DNA of 64,000 bases from positions 62,001 to 126,000 of the forward strand of contig JAJEGU010000017.1 of the NCBI GenBank assembly GCA_022819645.1, in the 5' to 3' direction. Below, one piece after another: positions 29,138-38,331 of the stretch (within the stretch, counting starts at the first letter, position 1; each line of letters begins with the position of its first letter). This stretch comes from Pseudomonadales bacterium (GTDB lineage: Bacteria > Pseudomonadota > Gammaproteobacteria > Pseudomonadales > Pseudohongiellaceae). A program made the translations under genes and the position numbers. Below the pieces are notes generated by a model that saw only the letters and a list, made by a program, of their open reading frames with translations, was not told the origin of the DNA and made no database searches.

Positions 29138-29695
29138 ATGGCGGGATTCAAGAAATTCTATCAGCGGGAAGTGGCGCCGGCCTTGACGAAACAATTCGGC
29201 TACGCCAATCCCATGCAGGCGCCCAGGGTGACCAAGGTGGTGCTCAACATGGGCCTTGGCGACGCGGTTGCGGACAAGAAAGTCCTGGAGCACGCCAGCG
29301 CCGACATGCGGGCCATCAGCGGCCAGAAGCCGGTGATCACCAAGGCGCGCAAGAGCGTGGCGGGATTCAAGATTCGCGAAGGCTGGCCCATCGGCTGCAA
29401 GGTGACCCTGCGGGGCGAGCGGATGTACGAGTTTCTCGAGCGGCTGGTGGGAATCGCCATCCCCAGAATCCGGGATTTTCGCGGCCTCAATCCGAAATCC
29501 TTCGACGGCAATGGCAATTTCGCCATGGGCGTGAGCGAACAGATCATCTTCCCCGAGATCGACTATGACAAGATCGACAAGATTCGGGGGCTCGACATCA
29601 TCATCACCACCGACGCCAACAGCGATGAAGAAGGGCGGGCCCTGCTCGCCGCCATGCGCTTCCCCTTCCGGGGCATGGGCGCGGCGGCGGGTTGA
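29138..29695 (+). CDS. rplE: Ribosomal protein uL5
   Basis: L5 belongs to the 5S RNP and contacts P-site tRNA. The ATG at 29138 gives 185 residues ([16 protein letters not shown]); a GTG three codons earlier is in frame. [30 protein letters not shown] and [21 protein letters not shown] are conserved. Confidence 0.96.
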   Translation: MAGFKKFYQREVAPALTKQFGYANPMQAPRVTKVVLNMGLGDAVADKKVLEHASADMRAISGQKPVITKARKSVAGFKIREGWPIGCKVTLRGERMYEFLERLVGIAIPRIRDFRGLNPKSFDGNGNFAMGVSEQIIFPEIDYDKIDKIRGLDIIITTDANSDEEGRALLAAMRFPFRGMGAAAG

Positions 29696-29739
29696 CGGCA
29701 ACGGGAGCGAACGCGGCGAGCGCCGCGGGAGACGGGTAC

Positions 29740-30045
29740 ATGGCAAAAGTTTCAATGATCGCCAGGGAAGCGAAGCGAATGAAGACCGTGCGGCGGTACG
29801 CCGCCCGTCGCGACGCGCTGAAGGCGGTGCTCGCCGATTCGAAAGCGGGCAGCGAGGAAAAATGGGAAGCGCAGATGAAGTTGCAGAAGTTGCCGCGAAA
29901 CGCGAGCCCCGTGCGGGTCGTGCGGCGCTGCCGGCTTACCGGCAGACCCCGGGGCGTATTTCGCAAGTTCGGCCTGTGCCGCAACAAGCTGCGCGAAGCG
30001 GCCATGCGCGGCGATGTGCCGGGCCTGGTGAAGGCAAGCTGGTAG
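29740..30045 (+). CDS. rpsN: Ribosomal protein uS14 (zinc-free type)
   Basis: The 101-residue form from the ATG at 29740 ([24 protein letters not shown]). It is the longer C-minus S14, lacking the zinc CxxC pairs, with [40 protein letters not shown]14 is a late-assembly protein of the 30S head. An in-frame start 16 codons earlier is not conserved. Confidence 0.96.
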   Translation: MAKVSMIAREAKRMKTVRRYAARRDALKAVLADSKAGSEEKWEAQMKLQKLPRNASPVRVVRRCRLTGRPRGVFRKFGLCRNKLREAAMRGDVPGLVKASW

Positions 30046-30058
30046 GCGGGGAATCACC

Positions 30059-30454
30059 ATGAGCATGACCGACCCGATCGCCGATTACCTGACCCGCATC
30101 CGCAATGCGCAAATGGCCAGGCTGGAAACCGTGCGCAGCCCGGCGTCGAAGATCAAGCTGGCCATCTCCGGGCTGCTCCTCGAAGAGGGCTACATCCAGT
30201 CCTACTCGGTGGACGAGAACGGCGGCAAGCCGGAAATCGAAGTGGCGCTGAAGTACGTCAACGGCGTGCCCGCCATCGAGGAGATCAAGCGGGTAAGCCG
30301 TCCCGGCCTGCGCAGCTACCGCGGCAAAGGCGATTTGCCCAGCAACCGCGCCGGCCTCGGCACCGTCATCATGTCCACCAATCTGGGCCTGATGACCGAC
30401 CGCCAGGCCCGGGCGAAAGGCGTCGGCGGCGAAGTGATCTGCACGGTGTTCTAG
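30059..30454 (+). CDS. rpsH: Ribosomal protein uS8
   Basis: S8 binds 16S helix 21 and, in E. coli, represses the spc operon. The 131 residues begin MSMTDPIADYLTRIRNAQ; the third codon is an alternative Met start. The C-terminal STNLGLMTDRQARAKGVGGEVICTVF is conserved. Confidence 0.97.
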   Translation: MSMTDPIADYLTRIRNAQMARLETVRSPASKIKLAISGLLLEEGYIQSYSVDENGGKPEIEVALKYVNGVPAIEEIKRVSRPGLRSYRGKGDLPSNRAGLGTVIMSTNLGLMTDRQARAKGVGGEVICTVF

Positions 30455-30464
30455 GAACCAGACC

Positions 30465-30998
30465 ATGTCGAGAATGGCCAACAATCCGGTGCAGCTTCCC
30501 AAAGGCGTGGAAGCGGCACTGCGCGGCGGAGAAGTCTCCGTCAAGGGCGGCAAGGGTTCCCTGCAGCTCGCGCTGCCGGTGGAAGTCGAGGTGGCCCAGG
30601 GCGAGGAAGGCCTGCGGGTCAGCGCCCGGCGAAATTCGCGGCGGGCCCATGCCATGGTGGGAACCGTGCATTCCCTGCTGCGCAACATGGTCACCGGGGT
30701 TTCCGAGGGCTATGAGAAAAAGCTGGAACTGCGCGGCGTCGGCTACCGCGCCAGGGCCCAGGGGTCGAAGCTGAATCTGACCCTGGGCTATTCCCATCCC
30801 ATAGATTACGCCGTTCCCGAAGGCATCAAGGTGGAAACGCCTTCCCAGACGGAAATCAGCGTCAGCGGGGCGGACAAGCAGAAAGTGGGCCAGGTGGCCG
30901 CCGAAATCCGCGCTTTCCGTCCGCCCGAGCCTTACAAGGGCAAGGGCATTCGCTATGTGGGCGAGCGCGTGTTCTCGAAAGAGGCGAAGAAGAAATAG
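30465..30998 (+). CDS. rplF: Ribosomal protein uL6
   Basis: L6 lies near the GTPase-associated centre. The 177 residues match the family, with [32 protein letters not shown] and [24 protein letters not shown]. It starts 10 bases after rpsH. Confidence 0.97.
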   Translation: MSRMANNPVQLPKGVEAALRGGEVSVKGGKGSLQLALPVEVEVAQGEEGLRVSARRNSRRAHAMVGTVHSLLRNMVTGVSEGYEKKLELRGVGYRARAQGSKLNLTLGYSHPIDYAVPEGIKVETPSQTEISVSGADKQKVGQVAAEIRAFRPPEPYKGKGIRYVGERVFSKEAKKK

Positions 30999-31008
30999 AG
31001 GCCAGATT

Positions 31009-31359
31009 GTGAGTGCAAAGAAAGACGCCCGCCTGCGCCGGGCGCGAAGAGCGAGGGCGCGGATTCGGCAACAGGGTATCAACCGCCTGTGCGTATTTCG
31101 CTCGCCCAGGCATATGTACGCCCAGGTCATCGCCCCCGGCGGCACCTCGGTGCTGGCCTGCGCTTCCACCGTGGAGAAGGACCAGCGCGACGGCGCCACG
31201 GGCAATATCGAGGCCGCCGGCAAGGTGGGCCGGCGCATCGCCGAACGCGCCCTTGCGGCGGGAATCGACACAGTGGCTTTCGACCGTTCGGGTTACGCTT
31301 ACCATGGCCGCGTCAAGGCCCTGGCGGAAGCGGCCCGGGAAGCGGGCTTGAAGTTCTAG
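31009..31359 (+). CDS. rplR: Ribosomal protein uL18
   Basis: L18 delivers 5S rRNA. A GTG at 31009 gives the standard 116 residues ([21 protein letters not shown]). The C-terminal [43 protein letters not shown] is typical. The upstream extension of the frame lies inside rplF and is not used. Confidence 0.96.
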   Translation: MSAKKDARLRRARRARARIRQQGINRLCVFRSPRHMYAQVIAPGGTSVLACASTVEKDQRDGATGNIEAAGKVGRRIAERALAAGIDTVAFDRSGYAYHGRVKALAEAAREAGLKF

Positions 31360-31368
31360 GTATTCAAT

Positions 31369-31878
31369 ATGGCATTCAGAGAATCGGTGGAAAAAAACGA
31401 AGAGGGTCTGCAGGAGAAGCTGATCCAGGTCAATCGTGTCGCCAAGGTGGTCAAGGGCGGCCGGATCTTCGGCTTCACCGCGCTCACCGCGGTGGGCGAC
31501 GGCAATGGCCGGGTCGGTTTCGGCCGCGGCAAGGCCCGGGAAGTCCCCCTCGCCATTCAGAAGGCGATGGAATCCGCGCGCCGCAACATGATTACGGTCA
31601 ATCTCGACGGCCAGACCCTGCAGTATCCCATCAAGGCCCGCCACGGCGCGTCGAAGGTGTACATGCAGCCTGCCTCGGAAGGCACCGGCGTCATCGCCGG
31701 CGGCGCCATGCGCGCCATACTCGAACTCGCCGGCGTGCAGGACGTGCTCGCCAAGTGCTATGGCTCCACCAATCCGGTGAACGTGGTGCGGGCGACTTTC
31801 AAGGGCCTGCGCGACATGCGCTCGCCGGAAGACGTGGCCTACCGGCGCGGCAAATCGGTTGACGAGATTCTGGGCTGA
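31369..31878 (+). CDS. rpsE: Ribosomal protein uS5
   Basis: S5 contributes to decoding accuracy and mRNA entry. The 169 residues contain [40 protein letters not shown] and the C-terminal [32 protein letters not shown]. No change stands out at the spectinomycin loop. Confidence 0.97.
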   Translation: MAFRESVEKNEEGLQEKLIQVNRVAKVVKGGRIFGFTALTAVGDGNGRVGFGRGKAREVPLAIQKAMESARRNMITVNLDGQTLQYPIKARHGASKVYMQPASEGTGVIAGGAMRAILELAGVQDVLAKCYGSTNPVNVVRATFKGLRDMRSPEDVAYRRGKSVDEILG

Positions 31879-31882
31879 GAAA

Positions 31883-32080
31883 ATGGCAAAGGCGAAATCC
31901 AAGGCAACCGTCCGGGTAACCCTGGTGCGCAGCCCCATCGGGGCCCAGCCCAGGCACAAGCTGTGCTTGAAAGGGCTTGGCCTGCGCCGCATGCACCAGA
32001 CCGTGGAAGTCGAAGACACCCCGGCGGTGCGCGGCATGATCAACAAGATCAGCCACCTGCTCGCCGTGGAATCGGGCTAG
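31883..32080 (+). CDS. rpmD: Ribosomal protein uL30
   Basis: L30 is a small 50S protein. The ATG at 31883 gives 65 residues ([56 protein letters not shown]), the normal size. It sits between rpsE and rplO as expected. Confidence 0.96.
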   Translation: MAKAKSKATVRVTLVRSPIGAQPRHKLCLKGLGLRRMHQTVEVEDTPAVRGMINKISHLLAVESG

Positions 32081-32114
32081 CGGGCTGGTCTCTGAATTGG
32101 ACTGGAGTAGGCAA

Positions 32115-32759
32115 ATGCGACTGAATGACCTGAAACCGGCCCCGGGCAGCGGCAAGGCGAGAAAGCGCGTCGGCCGCGGCATGGGCAGCGGTTTCGGCAA
32201 GACCTGCGGCAAGGGGCACAAGGGGCAGAATTCCCGCTCCGGCGGCGGCGTTCGTCCCGGATTCGAAGGCGGCCAGATGCCGTTGCAGATGCGCCTGCCC
32301 AAGTTCGGCTTCACCTCCCGGGTGGGCCGCGTGACCGCCGAGGTGCGCACTTCGGAACTGAACCGGGTCGATGCCGAAGTCATCGACCTCGACGCCCTGT
32401 GCAAGGCCGGCGTGGTGCAGGCCAATATCAAGCGCGCCAGGGTCATGCTATCCGGCGATGTGACCCGGGCGCTAACCGTGCGGGGGCTGCGGGTCAGCAA
32501 GGGCGCCCGGGCCGCCATCGAAGCCGCCGGCGGCAAGGTCATCGGCGACTGGGACCAGAGCGCCGGGGAAGATGCGCCCCCCCCTGCGGAAGACACGCCC
32601 CCCCCTGCGGATGAAACGCGCCCCCCCGCTGTCATTCCGCGCGAAGTCGCGGAATCCCAGGCAGATGGCGCGAAACCTGAAAAGGGCGGGGAAGATTCGG
32701 GAGATTCTGCGACTCCGCTTCGCTCCGCGCAGAATGACAGTGAAGGGGAAGCCGGGTAA
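32115..32759 (+). CDS. rplO: Ribosomal protein uL15 with a repeat-derived C-terminal tail
   Basis: L15 is a late-assembly 50S protein. From the ATG at 32115 the first 145 or so residues are a normal L15: [38 protein letters not shown] through [23 protein letters not shown]. About 65-70 extra residues follow. The first part is a short tandem, [21 protein letters not shown], from near-identical C-rich DNA units. The rest ([11 protein letters not shown] to [13 protein letters not shown]) is translated straight through a family A REP pair at 32629-32740. The tail is acidic and likely disordered. secY begins 7 bases after the stop, so the tail has not broken the operon. Confidence 0.95.
   Translation: MRLNDLKPAPGSGKARKRVGRGMGSGFGKTCGKGHKGQNSRSGGGVRPGFEGGQMPLQMRLPKFGFTSRVGRVTAEVRTSELNRVDAEVIDLDALCKAGVVQANIKRARVMLSGDVTRALTVRGLRVSKGARAAIEAAGGKVIGDWDQSAGEDAPPPAEDTPPPADETRPPAVIPREVAESQADGAKPEKGGEDSGDSATPLRSAQNDSEGEAG
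32629..32740. repeat. Family A REP pair inside the rplO coding region
   Basis: Inverted copies at 32629-32658 (CTGTCATTCCGCGCGAAGTC and on) and 32701-32740 (GAGATTCTGCGACTCCGCTT and on) are both read as L15 C-terminal codons. Just upstream (about 32570-32625) the unit CCCCCCCTGCGGA is repeated in tandem. Confidence 0.88.
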
Positions 32760-32765
32760 TCCACC

Positions 32766-34091
32766 ATGGCGAAAGCACCAGGCATCAATCCCGAGAACAT
32801 CGGCGCCGGCCTTGGCGAGTTGAAGTCGCGCCTGCTGTTTTTGCTGTTCGCGATTTTCGTCTATCGCGTGGGCACCCATATTCCGGTGCCGGGAATCGAC
32901 CCCCTGCAATTGCAGGCCTTTTTTTCCCAGACCGAAGGCACCTTCGCCGACCTGTTCAACATGTTCTCCGGCGGCGCCCTGGAGCGGATGAGCATCGTCG
33001 CCCTGGGTATCATGCCCTACATTTCCGCATCGATCATCATGCAATTGCTCACCGCGGTCAGCCCCCAGCTCGACCAGTTGAAGAAGGAAGGCGAATCGGG
33101 CCGGCGCAAGATCACCCAGTACACCCGCTGGGGCGCCCTGGCCCTGGCCACGGTGCAGGGCACCGCCATGACCATGGGCCTGCTCACGCCCCTGGCCTAC
33201 AATCCCGGCCTCGCCTTCACCCTCACCGCGATTATTTCCCTGGTGACCGGCGCCATGTTCCTGATGTGGCTGGGGGAGCAGATCACCGAAAAAGGCGTCG
33301 GCAACGGCATTTCCATGCTGATCTTCGCCGGCATCGTGGCGGGATTCCCGGCCGCCGTGGGCACTTCCCTGACCCAGGCCTACGAAGGCCAGATCAATGG
33401 TGTGCTGCTGCTCGTGGTGGGCCTGATCGCCGTTGGCGTGGTGGGCTGCATCGTCTATGTGGAGCGCGCCCAGCGCCGCATCACCGTGAACTACGCCAAG
33501 CGCCAGCAGGGCCGCAAGATGTACCAGGCCCAGGCCAGCCACCTGCCGCTGAAGATCAACATGGCCGGGGTGATTCCGGCGATTTTCGCCAGCAGCATCC
33601 TGCTTTTCCCGGCCTCCCTCGGGCAGTGGTTCGGCCAGTCCGAAAGCGCCGAATGGCTGCAGGATCTCGCCCTGCTCATCGGCCCCGGCCAGCCGCTGTA
33701 CATCATAATTTTCAGCGCGATGATCATCTTTTTCTGTTTCTTCTACACCGCGCTGGTGTTCAACCCGCGTGATGTGGCCGACAACCTGCGCCGCTCCGGG
33801 GCGTTCATTCCCGGCATCCGGCCCGGCGAGCAAACCGCAAAGTACATCGACGGCGTAATTACCAGGCTGACCATGTTCGGCGCGATCTACATCACCCTGG
33901 TCTGCCTGCTGCCGAATTTCATGCAGATGCTGGCCAATGTGCCGTTCAACCTCGGTGGAACGGCATTGCTGATTTCCGTGGTGGTGACCATGGATTTCTG
34001 GTCCCAGGTGCAGTCGCATCTGATGTCGCATCAATATGACTCGCTGATGAAGAAGTCCAGGCTCGGCGCTTACGGCCGGTCGGGAATCTAG
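32766..34091 (+). CDS. secY: Protein translocase subunit SecY
   Basis: SecY forms the inner-membrane protein-conducting channel with SecE and SecG. The 441 residues have ten membrane helices. Conserved parts include [13 protein letters not shown] after helix 1, [28 protein letters not shown] for the plug/helix 2 region, and the cytoplasmic [26 protein letters not shown]. It lies at the end of the spc group, before rpmJ. Confidence 0.98.
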   Translation: MAKAPGINPENIGAGLGELKSRLLFLLFAIFVYRVGTHIPVPGIDPLQLQAFFSQTEGTFADLFNMFSGGALERMSIVALGIMPYISASIIMQLLTAVSPQLDQLKKEGESGRRKITQYTRWGALALATVQGTAMTMGLLTPLAYNPGLAFTLTAIISLVTGAMFLMWLGEQITEKGVGNGISMLIFAGIVAGFPAAVGTSLTQAYEGQINGVLLLVVGLIAVGVVGCIVYVERAQRRITVNYAKRQQGRKMYQAQASHLPLKINMAGVIPAIFASSILLFPASLGQWFGQSESAEWLQDLALLIGPGQPLYIIIFSAMIIFFCFFYTALVFNPRDVADNLRRSGAFIPGIRPGEQTAKYIDGVITRLTMFGAIYITLVCLLPNFMQMLANVPFNLGGTALLISVVVTMDFWSQVQSHLMSHQYDSLMKKSRLGAYGRSGI

Positions 34092-34116
34092 CGGAATTCC
34101 GAAAGAGGGGAATGCG

Positions 34117-34233
34117 ATGAAAGTGCGAGCGTCGGTCAAGAAAATCTGCCGCAACTGCAAGATCATCAAGCGCAATGGCGTCATCCGGGTGATCTGCAGC
34201 ACCGAACCCCGCCACAAACAACGGCAGGGGTGA
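34117..34233 (+). CDS. rpmJ: Ribosomal protein bL36 (zinc-binding type)
   Basis: A 38-residue gene, [20 protein letters not shown] and on to [12 protein letters not shown]. It has the zinc ribbon CRNC...C....H, the C-plus L36 type, whereas S14 here is the zinc-free type. It follows secY by 25 bases in the usual order. A hairpin-rich stretch separates it from rpsM. Confidence 0.95.
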   Translation: MKVRASVKKICRNCKIIKRNGVIRVICSTEPRHKQRQG

Positions 34234-34239
34234 GGCCCG

Positions 34240-34404
34240 GTCGGCGCAGCCGACAAAGAGCGAAGCTCTTTGAGGGCCGAACGGCTCGCCACGGATGGCG
34301 AGACTGGGGTTTGGCGAAACCCAAAGAGCCGCGCCAGGGAGGGCATGAGCAAGCCAGGCCAGGGCAGGTTGCCCGGTCGGCGCAGCCGACAGCCCCTGAG
34401 GGGC
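34240..34404 (+). promoter_or_regulatory. Hairpin-rich leader between rpmJ and rpsM
   Basis: In this 193-base gap short perfect palindromes follow each other: GTCGGCgcaGCCGAC (34240-34254), AAAGAGCgaaGCTCTTT (34255-34271), GCCgaacGGC, CTCGCCAcggaTGGCGAG, GGGTTTggcgAAACCC (34307-34322), a second GTCGGCgcaGCCGAC (34376-34390) and CCCCtgaGGGG. This is where the alpha-operon leader lies; in E. coli ribosomal protein S4 binds there to control translation of rpsM. Whether these hairpins form an S4 site or are an invading repeat is unknown. Confidence 0.55.
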
Positions 34405-34426
34405 AACGGACAATTGGAGTGAATTT

Positions 34427-34783
34427 ATGGCACGTATTGCCGGAGTCAACATACCGGACAACAAGCATATCGTGATTTCTCTGCGGTATGTCTATGGCAT
34501 CGGGCCGACCATGGCCGGAGCGATCTGCAAGGCCGCCGGCATCGAGCCCGCGACCCGCACCGCCGAACTCAGTCCGGAGCAGCTCGATTTTATCCGGGCC
34601 GAAGTCGTCAAGATCCCCACCGAGGGCGATCTGCGGCGGGAAACGTCCATGAACATCAAGCGGTTGATGGACCTTGGTTGCAACCGCGGCATCCGGCATC
34701 GCCGTTCGCTGCCGGTGCGCGGGCAACGCACCAAGACCAATGCCCGCACCCGCAAGGGTCCGCGCAAGCCGATCAGGAAGTAG
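34427..34783 (+). CDS. rpsM: Ribosomal protein uS13
   Basis: S13 contacts the P-site tRNA and forms bridges to the 50S subunit. The 118 residues begin [26 protein letters not shown] and end in the basic [22 protein letters not shown] precedes the ATG. First gene of the alpha group. Confidence 0.98.
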   Translation: MARIAGVNIPDNKHIVISLRYVYGIGPTMAGAICKAAGIEPATRTAELSPEQLDFIRAEVVKIPTEGDLRRETSMNIKRLMDLGCNRGIRHRRSLPVRGQRTKTNARTRKGPRKPIRK

Positions 34784-34786
34784 ACC

Positions 34787-35182
34787 ATGGCCACAGCAAA
34801 AGCGAAATCCGGGCGCAAGAAGGCGCGCAGCGAAGTCTCAGACGGCGTGGTGCACATTCATGCGTCCTTCAACAACACGATCATTTCCATCACCGACCGG
34901 CAGGGCAACACCCTGACCTGGGCCACCGCCGGCGGTTCGGGATTCCGCGGCTCGCGCAAGAGTACGCCCTTCGCCGCCCAGGTGGCGGCGGAAAAGGCCG
35001 GCCGCACCGCCATGGAACTGTACCGGCTGCAGAATGTGGACGTGAAAGTGAACGGCCCCGGCCCGGGCCGCGAATCCGCGGTGCGGGCGCTCAATGCCTG
35101 CGGGCTGCGGGTCAACAATATTACCGATGTGACTCCCATTCCACACAATGGTTGCCGCCCGCCCAAGAAGCGGCGCGTGTAG
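34787..35182 (+). CDS. rpsK: Ribosomal protein uS11
   Basis: S11 lines the platform near the mRNA exit. The 131 residues include [46 protein letters not shown] and end in CRPPKKRRV. The conserved Asn in SFNNT is the site of isoaspartate formation in E. coli. It follows rpsM by 3 bases. Confidence 0.98.
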   Translation: MATAKAKSGRKKARSEVSDGVVHIHASFNNTIISITDRQGNTLTWATAGGSGFRGSRKSTPFAAQVAAEKAGRTAMELYRLQNVDVKVNGPGPGRESAVRALNACGLRVNNITDVTPIPHNGCRPPKKRRV

Positions 35183-35202
35183 GAAGGCGAAGGAGACCGA
35201 GT

Positions 35203-35823
35203 ATGGCCAGATATCTGGGCCCGAAATGCAAGTTGTCCCGCCGGGAAGGCACCGACCTGTTCCTGAAAAGCGGGGTCCGCCCGTTCGAGAACAAATGCAA
35301 GTCCGAGGCGATTCCGGGCCAGCACGGCCAGCGTCGCGGCAGGTTGTCGGATTACGGCGTGCAACTGCGGGAAAAGCAGAAGGTCCGCCGCACCTACGGC
35401 GTGCTGGAAAAGCAGTTCCGCGGCTATTACAAGGAAGCCGCCCGGCGCAAGGGCGCCACCGGCGAGAATCTGCTGCAACTGCTGGAATGCCGGCTCGACA
35501 ATGTGGTGTACCGCATGGGATTCGGTTCCACCCGCGCCGAGGCGAGGCAGCTCGTGTCGCACAAATCCATCAGCGTCAATGGCGATCTGGTGAACATTCC
35601 CTCGTACCAGGTGAATGCCGGAGATGTGGTCGCCGTGCGCGAGCGGGCCAAACAGCAGTTGCGGATCAAGTCCGCGCTGGACATGGCGGCGCAAAGAACC
35701 GAAGTGGACTGGGTTTCGGTTGATCCCGGCAAGATGGAAGGTCAATTTACCCGCGTCCCGGACCGGGCCGACCTGCCATCCGAAATCAACGAGAACCTGA
35801 TCGTGGAGTTGTACTCCAAGTAG
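35203..35823 (+). CDS. rpsD: Ribosomal protein uS4
   Basis: S4 binds the 16S 5' domain and represses its own operon in enterobacteria. The ATG at 35203 gives 206 residues ([19 protein letters not shown]), the usual size. The S4 domain reads [41 protein letters not shown]. Confidence 0.98.
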   Translation: MARYLGPKCKLSRREGTDLFLKSGVRPFENKCKSEAIPGQHGQRRGRLSDYGVQLREKQKVRRTYGVLEKQFRGYYKEAARRKGATGENLLQLLECRLDNVVYRMGFGSTRAEARQLVSHKSISVNGDLVNIPSYQVNAGDVVAVRERAKQQLRIKSALDMAAQRTEVDWVSVDPGKMEGQFTRVPDRADLPSEINENLIVELYSK

Positions 35824-35915
35824 CCCATGGCATCGCAGCAGCGCCCTGGGTGCTCGAACCAGCCATTAGTACATAAACCGGCAATCAGTGCTTTAGTCAG
35901 CAACAGGTAGAACTC

Positions 35916-36914
35916 ATGCAGCTTTCCTTATCCGATTTCCTCACCCCGAGAGTGGTGCAGGTTGACCAATTCGACAAGCTCCACTCCAGGGTGGTGCTCG
36001 AGCCACTGGAGCGGGGTTTCGGCCACACCCTGGGCAACGCCCTGCGGCGGATTCTGCTTTCCTCGATGCCGGGCAGCGCCATCGAGGAAGTGGAAATCGA
36101 CGGCGTGGTGCACGAATACAGCACCATCGAAGGCGTACGCGAGGATGTGGTGGAGATCCTGCTCAACCTCAAGGGCATCGCCATCGTGCTCAATGACCGC
36201 CAGGAAGCCATGCTCAACCTGAGCGGCAAGGGCCCCGGCGTGGTCACCGCCGCCAATATCGAGGCGACCCACGGCGTGGATGTCATCAATCCGGAACACG
36301 TCATCGCCCATCTCAATGAGGAAGGCGAATTGAACATGCGTCTCACCGTGGGCGCCGGGCGCGGCTATTCCCCCGCCGACTCCCGCATCGGCGAGGACGA
36401 CGAGACCCGGGCGGTGGGCAAGCTGCTGCTTGACGCTTCCTACAGCCCCGTGGTGCGGGTTTCCTACTCCGTGGAGAACGCCCGGGTGGAACAGCGCACC
36501 GATCTCGACAAGCTGATCATCGATCTGGAAACCGACGGCACCATCGACCCGGAAGGCGCCATCCGCCATGCGGCCACGATTCTGCAGCACCAGTTGGCGG
36601 TATTTGTCGATTTCCGCAGCGAAATCATCAACGAGCCGACCCGGCGCGATGACGAGATCGACCCGATCCTGCTGCGCCCGGTGGACGATCTCGAACTCAC
36701 CGTGCGCTCGGCCAACTGCCTCAAGGCGGAAGACATCTACTATATCGGCGACCTGATCCAGCGCACCGAAGTCGAATTGCTGCGTACTCCCAATCTGGGC
36801 AAGAAATCACTCACCGAAATCAAGGACGTGCTCGCCACCCGGGGGCTTTCCCTCGGCCTGCGGCTCGAAAACTGGCCACCGGCGCGGCTCAAGTCGGAAG
36901 AGCGGCTGGTATAG
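35916..36914 (+). CDS. rpoA: RNA polymerase alpha subunit
   Basis: The 332-residue alpha subunit. The N-terminal assembly domain contains [26 protein letters not shown]. The C-terminal domain (about residues 250-320), which binds UP elements and activators, has [48 protein letters not shown] 92-base gap precedes it with no terminator. Confidence 0.98.
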   Translation: MQLSLSDFLTPRVVQVDQFDKLHSRVVLEPLERGFGHTLGNALRRILLSSMPGSAIEEVEIDGVVHEYSTIEGVREDVVEILLNLKGIAIVLNDRQEAMLNLSGKGPGVVTAANIEATHGVDVINPEHVIAHLNEEGELNMRLTVGAGRGYSPADSRIGEDDETRAVGKLLLDASYSPVVRVSYSVENARVEQRTDLDKLIIDLETDGTIDPEGAIRHAATILQHQLAVFVDFRSEIINEPTRRDDEIDPILLRPVDDLELTVRSANCLKAEDIYYIGDLIQRTEVELLRTPNLGKKSLTEIKDVLATRGLSLGLRLENWPPARLKSEERLV

Positions 36915-36935
36915 GCCATTATTGAGGTTCATCCC

Positions 36936-37325
36936 ATGCGACACAGAAAAAGCGGCCGCGGCTTCAGCCGGGACAGCGCCCACCGCAAGGCCATGTTTCG
37001 CAACATGACTTCGTCCCTGGTGGAGCACGAAATCATCAAGACCACCCTGGCCAAGGCCAGGGAACTGCGCACCGTGGCCGAACCTCTCATCACCCTGGCC
37101 AAGGAAGACAGCGTGGCCAACCGCCGCCTCGCCTTCCGCCGCCTGCGCAACAAGGCCACCGTGGGCAAGCTCTTCAGCGAACTCGGCCCGCGCTATCAGG
37201 ATCGCCCCGGCGGCTACATCCGCATTCTCAAATGCGGCTACCGCGACGGCGACGCCGCCCCCATGGCCTGGGTGGAACTCGTGGACCGCCCGAGCAGCGA
37301 AGACCAGCAGGAACTGGAAGTATAG
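36936..37325 (+). CDS. rplQ: Ribosomal protein bL17
   Basis: L17 lies at the tunnel exit side of the 50S subunit. The 129 residues begin [24 protein letters not shown] and contain [28 protein letters not shown]. It is the last gene of the ribosomal block; accessory DNA begins right after it. Confidence 0.98.
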   Translation: MRHRKSGRGFSRDSAHRKAMFRNMTSSLVEHEIIKTTLAKARELRTVAEPLITLAKEDSVANRRLAFRRLRNKATVGKLFSELGPRYQDRPGGYIRILKCGYRDGDAAPMAWVELVDRPSSEDQQELEV

Positions 37326-37403
37326 GTCCAGCCGGGCAGGGTGCTCACCGGCTTGCAAATGCCTCGTTGCGCCCGCCGCCAGGGTGTAGGCGGCAGAATC
37401 GTA

Positions 37404-37706
37404 AGAGAACAGCATGGATACCCAGCTGAAACGGCTGTATTCGGTGTCGCCCCCTCCGCCGAGAACCACATCGCCGTGGCGGCCGACGGCGATGTACAGC
37501 AGAAAACCCAGCGTTGCCACCGCGGCCAACACATACAGTACGCCGAAGCGCGTCGTGATGAAGGCATAGGACCGGTCAATCGCCGCGGCCGACCATTGCG
37601 GGGCCACCAGAATCGCCAGCACGATACCCGCAAGCAGCAGCAACCCGCCGCCAAAGACGAACCGGTCGATGTTTGGAGCGTCGGAGGTTTCCACTGCTTG
37701 ATTCAT
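37404..37706 (-). pseudogene. BCCT-family transporter, N-terminal remnant
   Basis: About 100 codons from the ATG at 37706 (MNQAVETSDAPNIDRFVFGG) match the start of betaine/carnitine/choline transporters: a first helix (LLLLAGIVLAILVAPQWSAAAIDRSYAFITTRFGVLYVLAAVATLGFLLYIAV in several pieces), GRHGDVVLGGGGDTEYSRFSWVSMLF. Similarity stops at about 37404, and the frame then runs antisense into rplQ. The other 80% of a BCCT gene is missing, so this is a deletion remnant at the edge of the accessory island. Confidence 0.75.
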
Positions 37707-37713
37707 ATGATGT

Positions 37714-37729
37714 AGCATAATATGATGCT
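37714..37729. promoter_or_regulatory. Operator-like inverted repeat upstream of vapB
   Basis: AGCAT-AATATG-ATGCT, arms of 5 bp, lies in an AT-rich stretch about 27 bases before vapB. VapB-type antitoxins usually bind such palindromes to repress their operon. Found by eye only. Confidence 0.5.
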
Positions 37730-37755
37730 GTTTTTGATGCAAAGAGTATCGGTTT

Positions 37756-37950
37756 ATGAGGACTACTGTAACGCTTGACGACGATCTTGTCGCAAGAGCG
37801 AAATACTTGACGGGTCAGCAGAGGCTCCGGGAATTGATCAACGAAGGCCTTACCGCCCTGGTCGAGCGGGAAAGCGCGCGAAGGCTTGCGAGACTTGGAG
37901 GTACGGAAAAAGATCTGGTTTTGTCGCCACGCAGAAGAGAATCGTTGTGA
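37756..37950 (+). CDS. vapB: VapB-type antitoxin
   Basis: A 64-residue protein, MRTTVTLDDDLVARAKYLTG, typical of the short VapB family with a ribbon-helix-helix-like N terminus and an arginine-rich C terminus (LGGTEKDLVLSPRRRESL) that would cover the toxin active site. It overlaps vapC by 4 bases (GTGA), so the two are translated together. An operator-like palindrome lies upstream. Confidence 0.85.
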   Translation: MRTTVTLDDDLVARAKYLTGQQRLRELINEGLTALVERESARRLARLGGTEKDLVLSPRRRESL

Positions 37951-38306
37951 TTCTGGCAGATTCATCAATCTGGGTAGATCACTTGCGGAACAATAATGAA
38001 GAACTGGTGGGATTGCTACTGCAGGAAATGATCGTAAGTCATCCTTTGGTAGTTGCGGAACTTGCTCTTGGCTCTTTGCGACAAAGAAATCTTGTCCTTG
38101 GTGAACTCGACGCGCTTCCGGGTCTGCCAGTGGCAACCATTTCTGAAGTACGGGCATTGGTTGAAACCCGGAAGCTGTACAGTCGGGGCATAGGTTTTGT
38201 CGATGCGGCTTTGCTGGCCTCCTGCCTGCTGAGGCAAGGAACCAAACTCTGGACCCGGGATCGAAGACTGGAGAATGTTGCTTCGGAACTTGGCGCTCTG
38301 GCCTGA
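37947..38306 (+). CDS. vapC: VapC-type PIN-domain ribonuclease toxin
   Basis: A 119-residue PIN domain protein. The acidic residues expected for metal binding are present: D5 in MILADSSIWVD, E38 in VVAELALGS, D86 in GIGFVDAALLASC and D105 in LWTRDRRL. VapC toxins cut RNA, often initiator tRNA or rRNA, and are held inactive by VapB. It starts with GTG overlapping vapB. The first DUF429 gene follows after 25 bases. Confidence 0.9.
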   Translation: MILADSSIWVDHLRNNNEELVGLLLQEMIVSHPLVVAELALGSLRQRNLVLGELDALPGLPVATISEVRALVETRKLYSRGIGFVDAALLASCLLRQGTKLWTRDRRLENVASELGALA

Positions 38307-38331
38307 TTGTTTGTACTTCGCGTTTTTCCCT

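Noticed and set aside
32472..34406. 644-codon minus-strand frame opposite secY
   Set aside because: Shadow of secY and the rplO tail; His/Gln/Gly-rich composition only.
34230..34475. 81-residue frame through the rpmJ-rpsM hairpin region
   Set aside because: Composition follows the hairpin DNA, it overlaps rpsM in another frame and has no ribosome site; more likely a leader or repeat than a gene.
36807..37742. 311-codon minus-strand frame beginning with BCCT-like sequence
   Set aside because: Only the first 100 or so codons are BCCT; the remainder is antisense to rplQ and rpoA. I annotated only the remnant.
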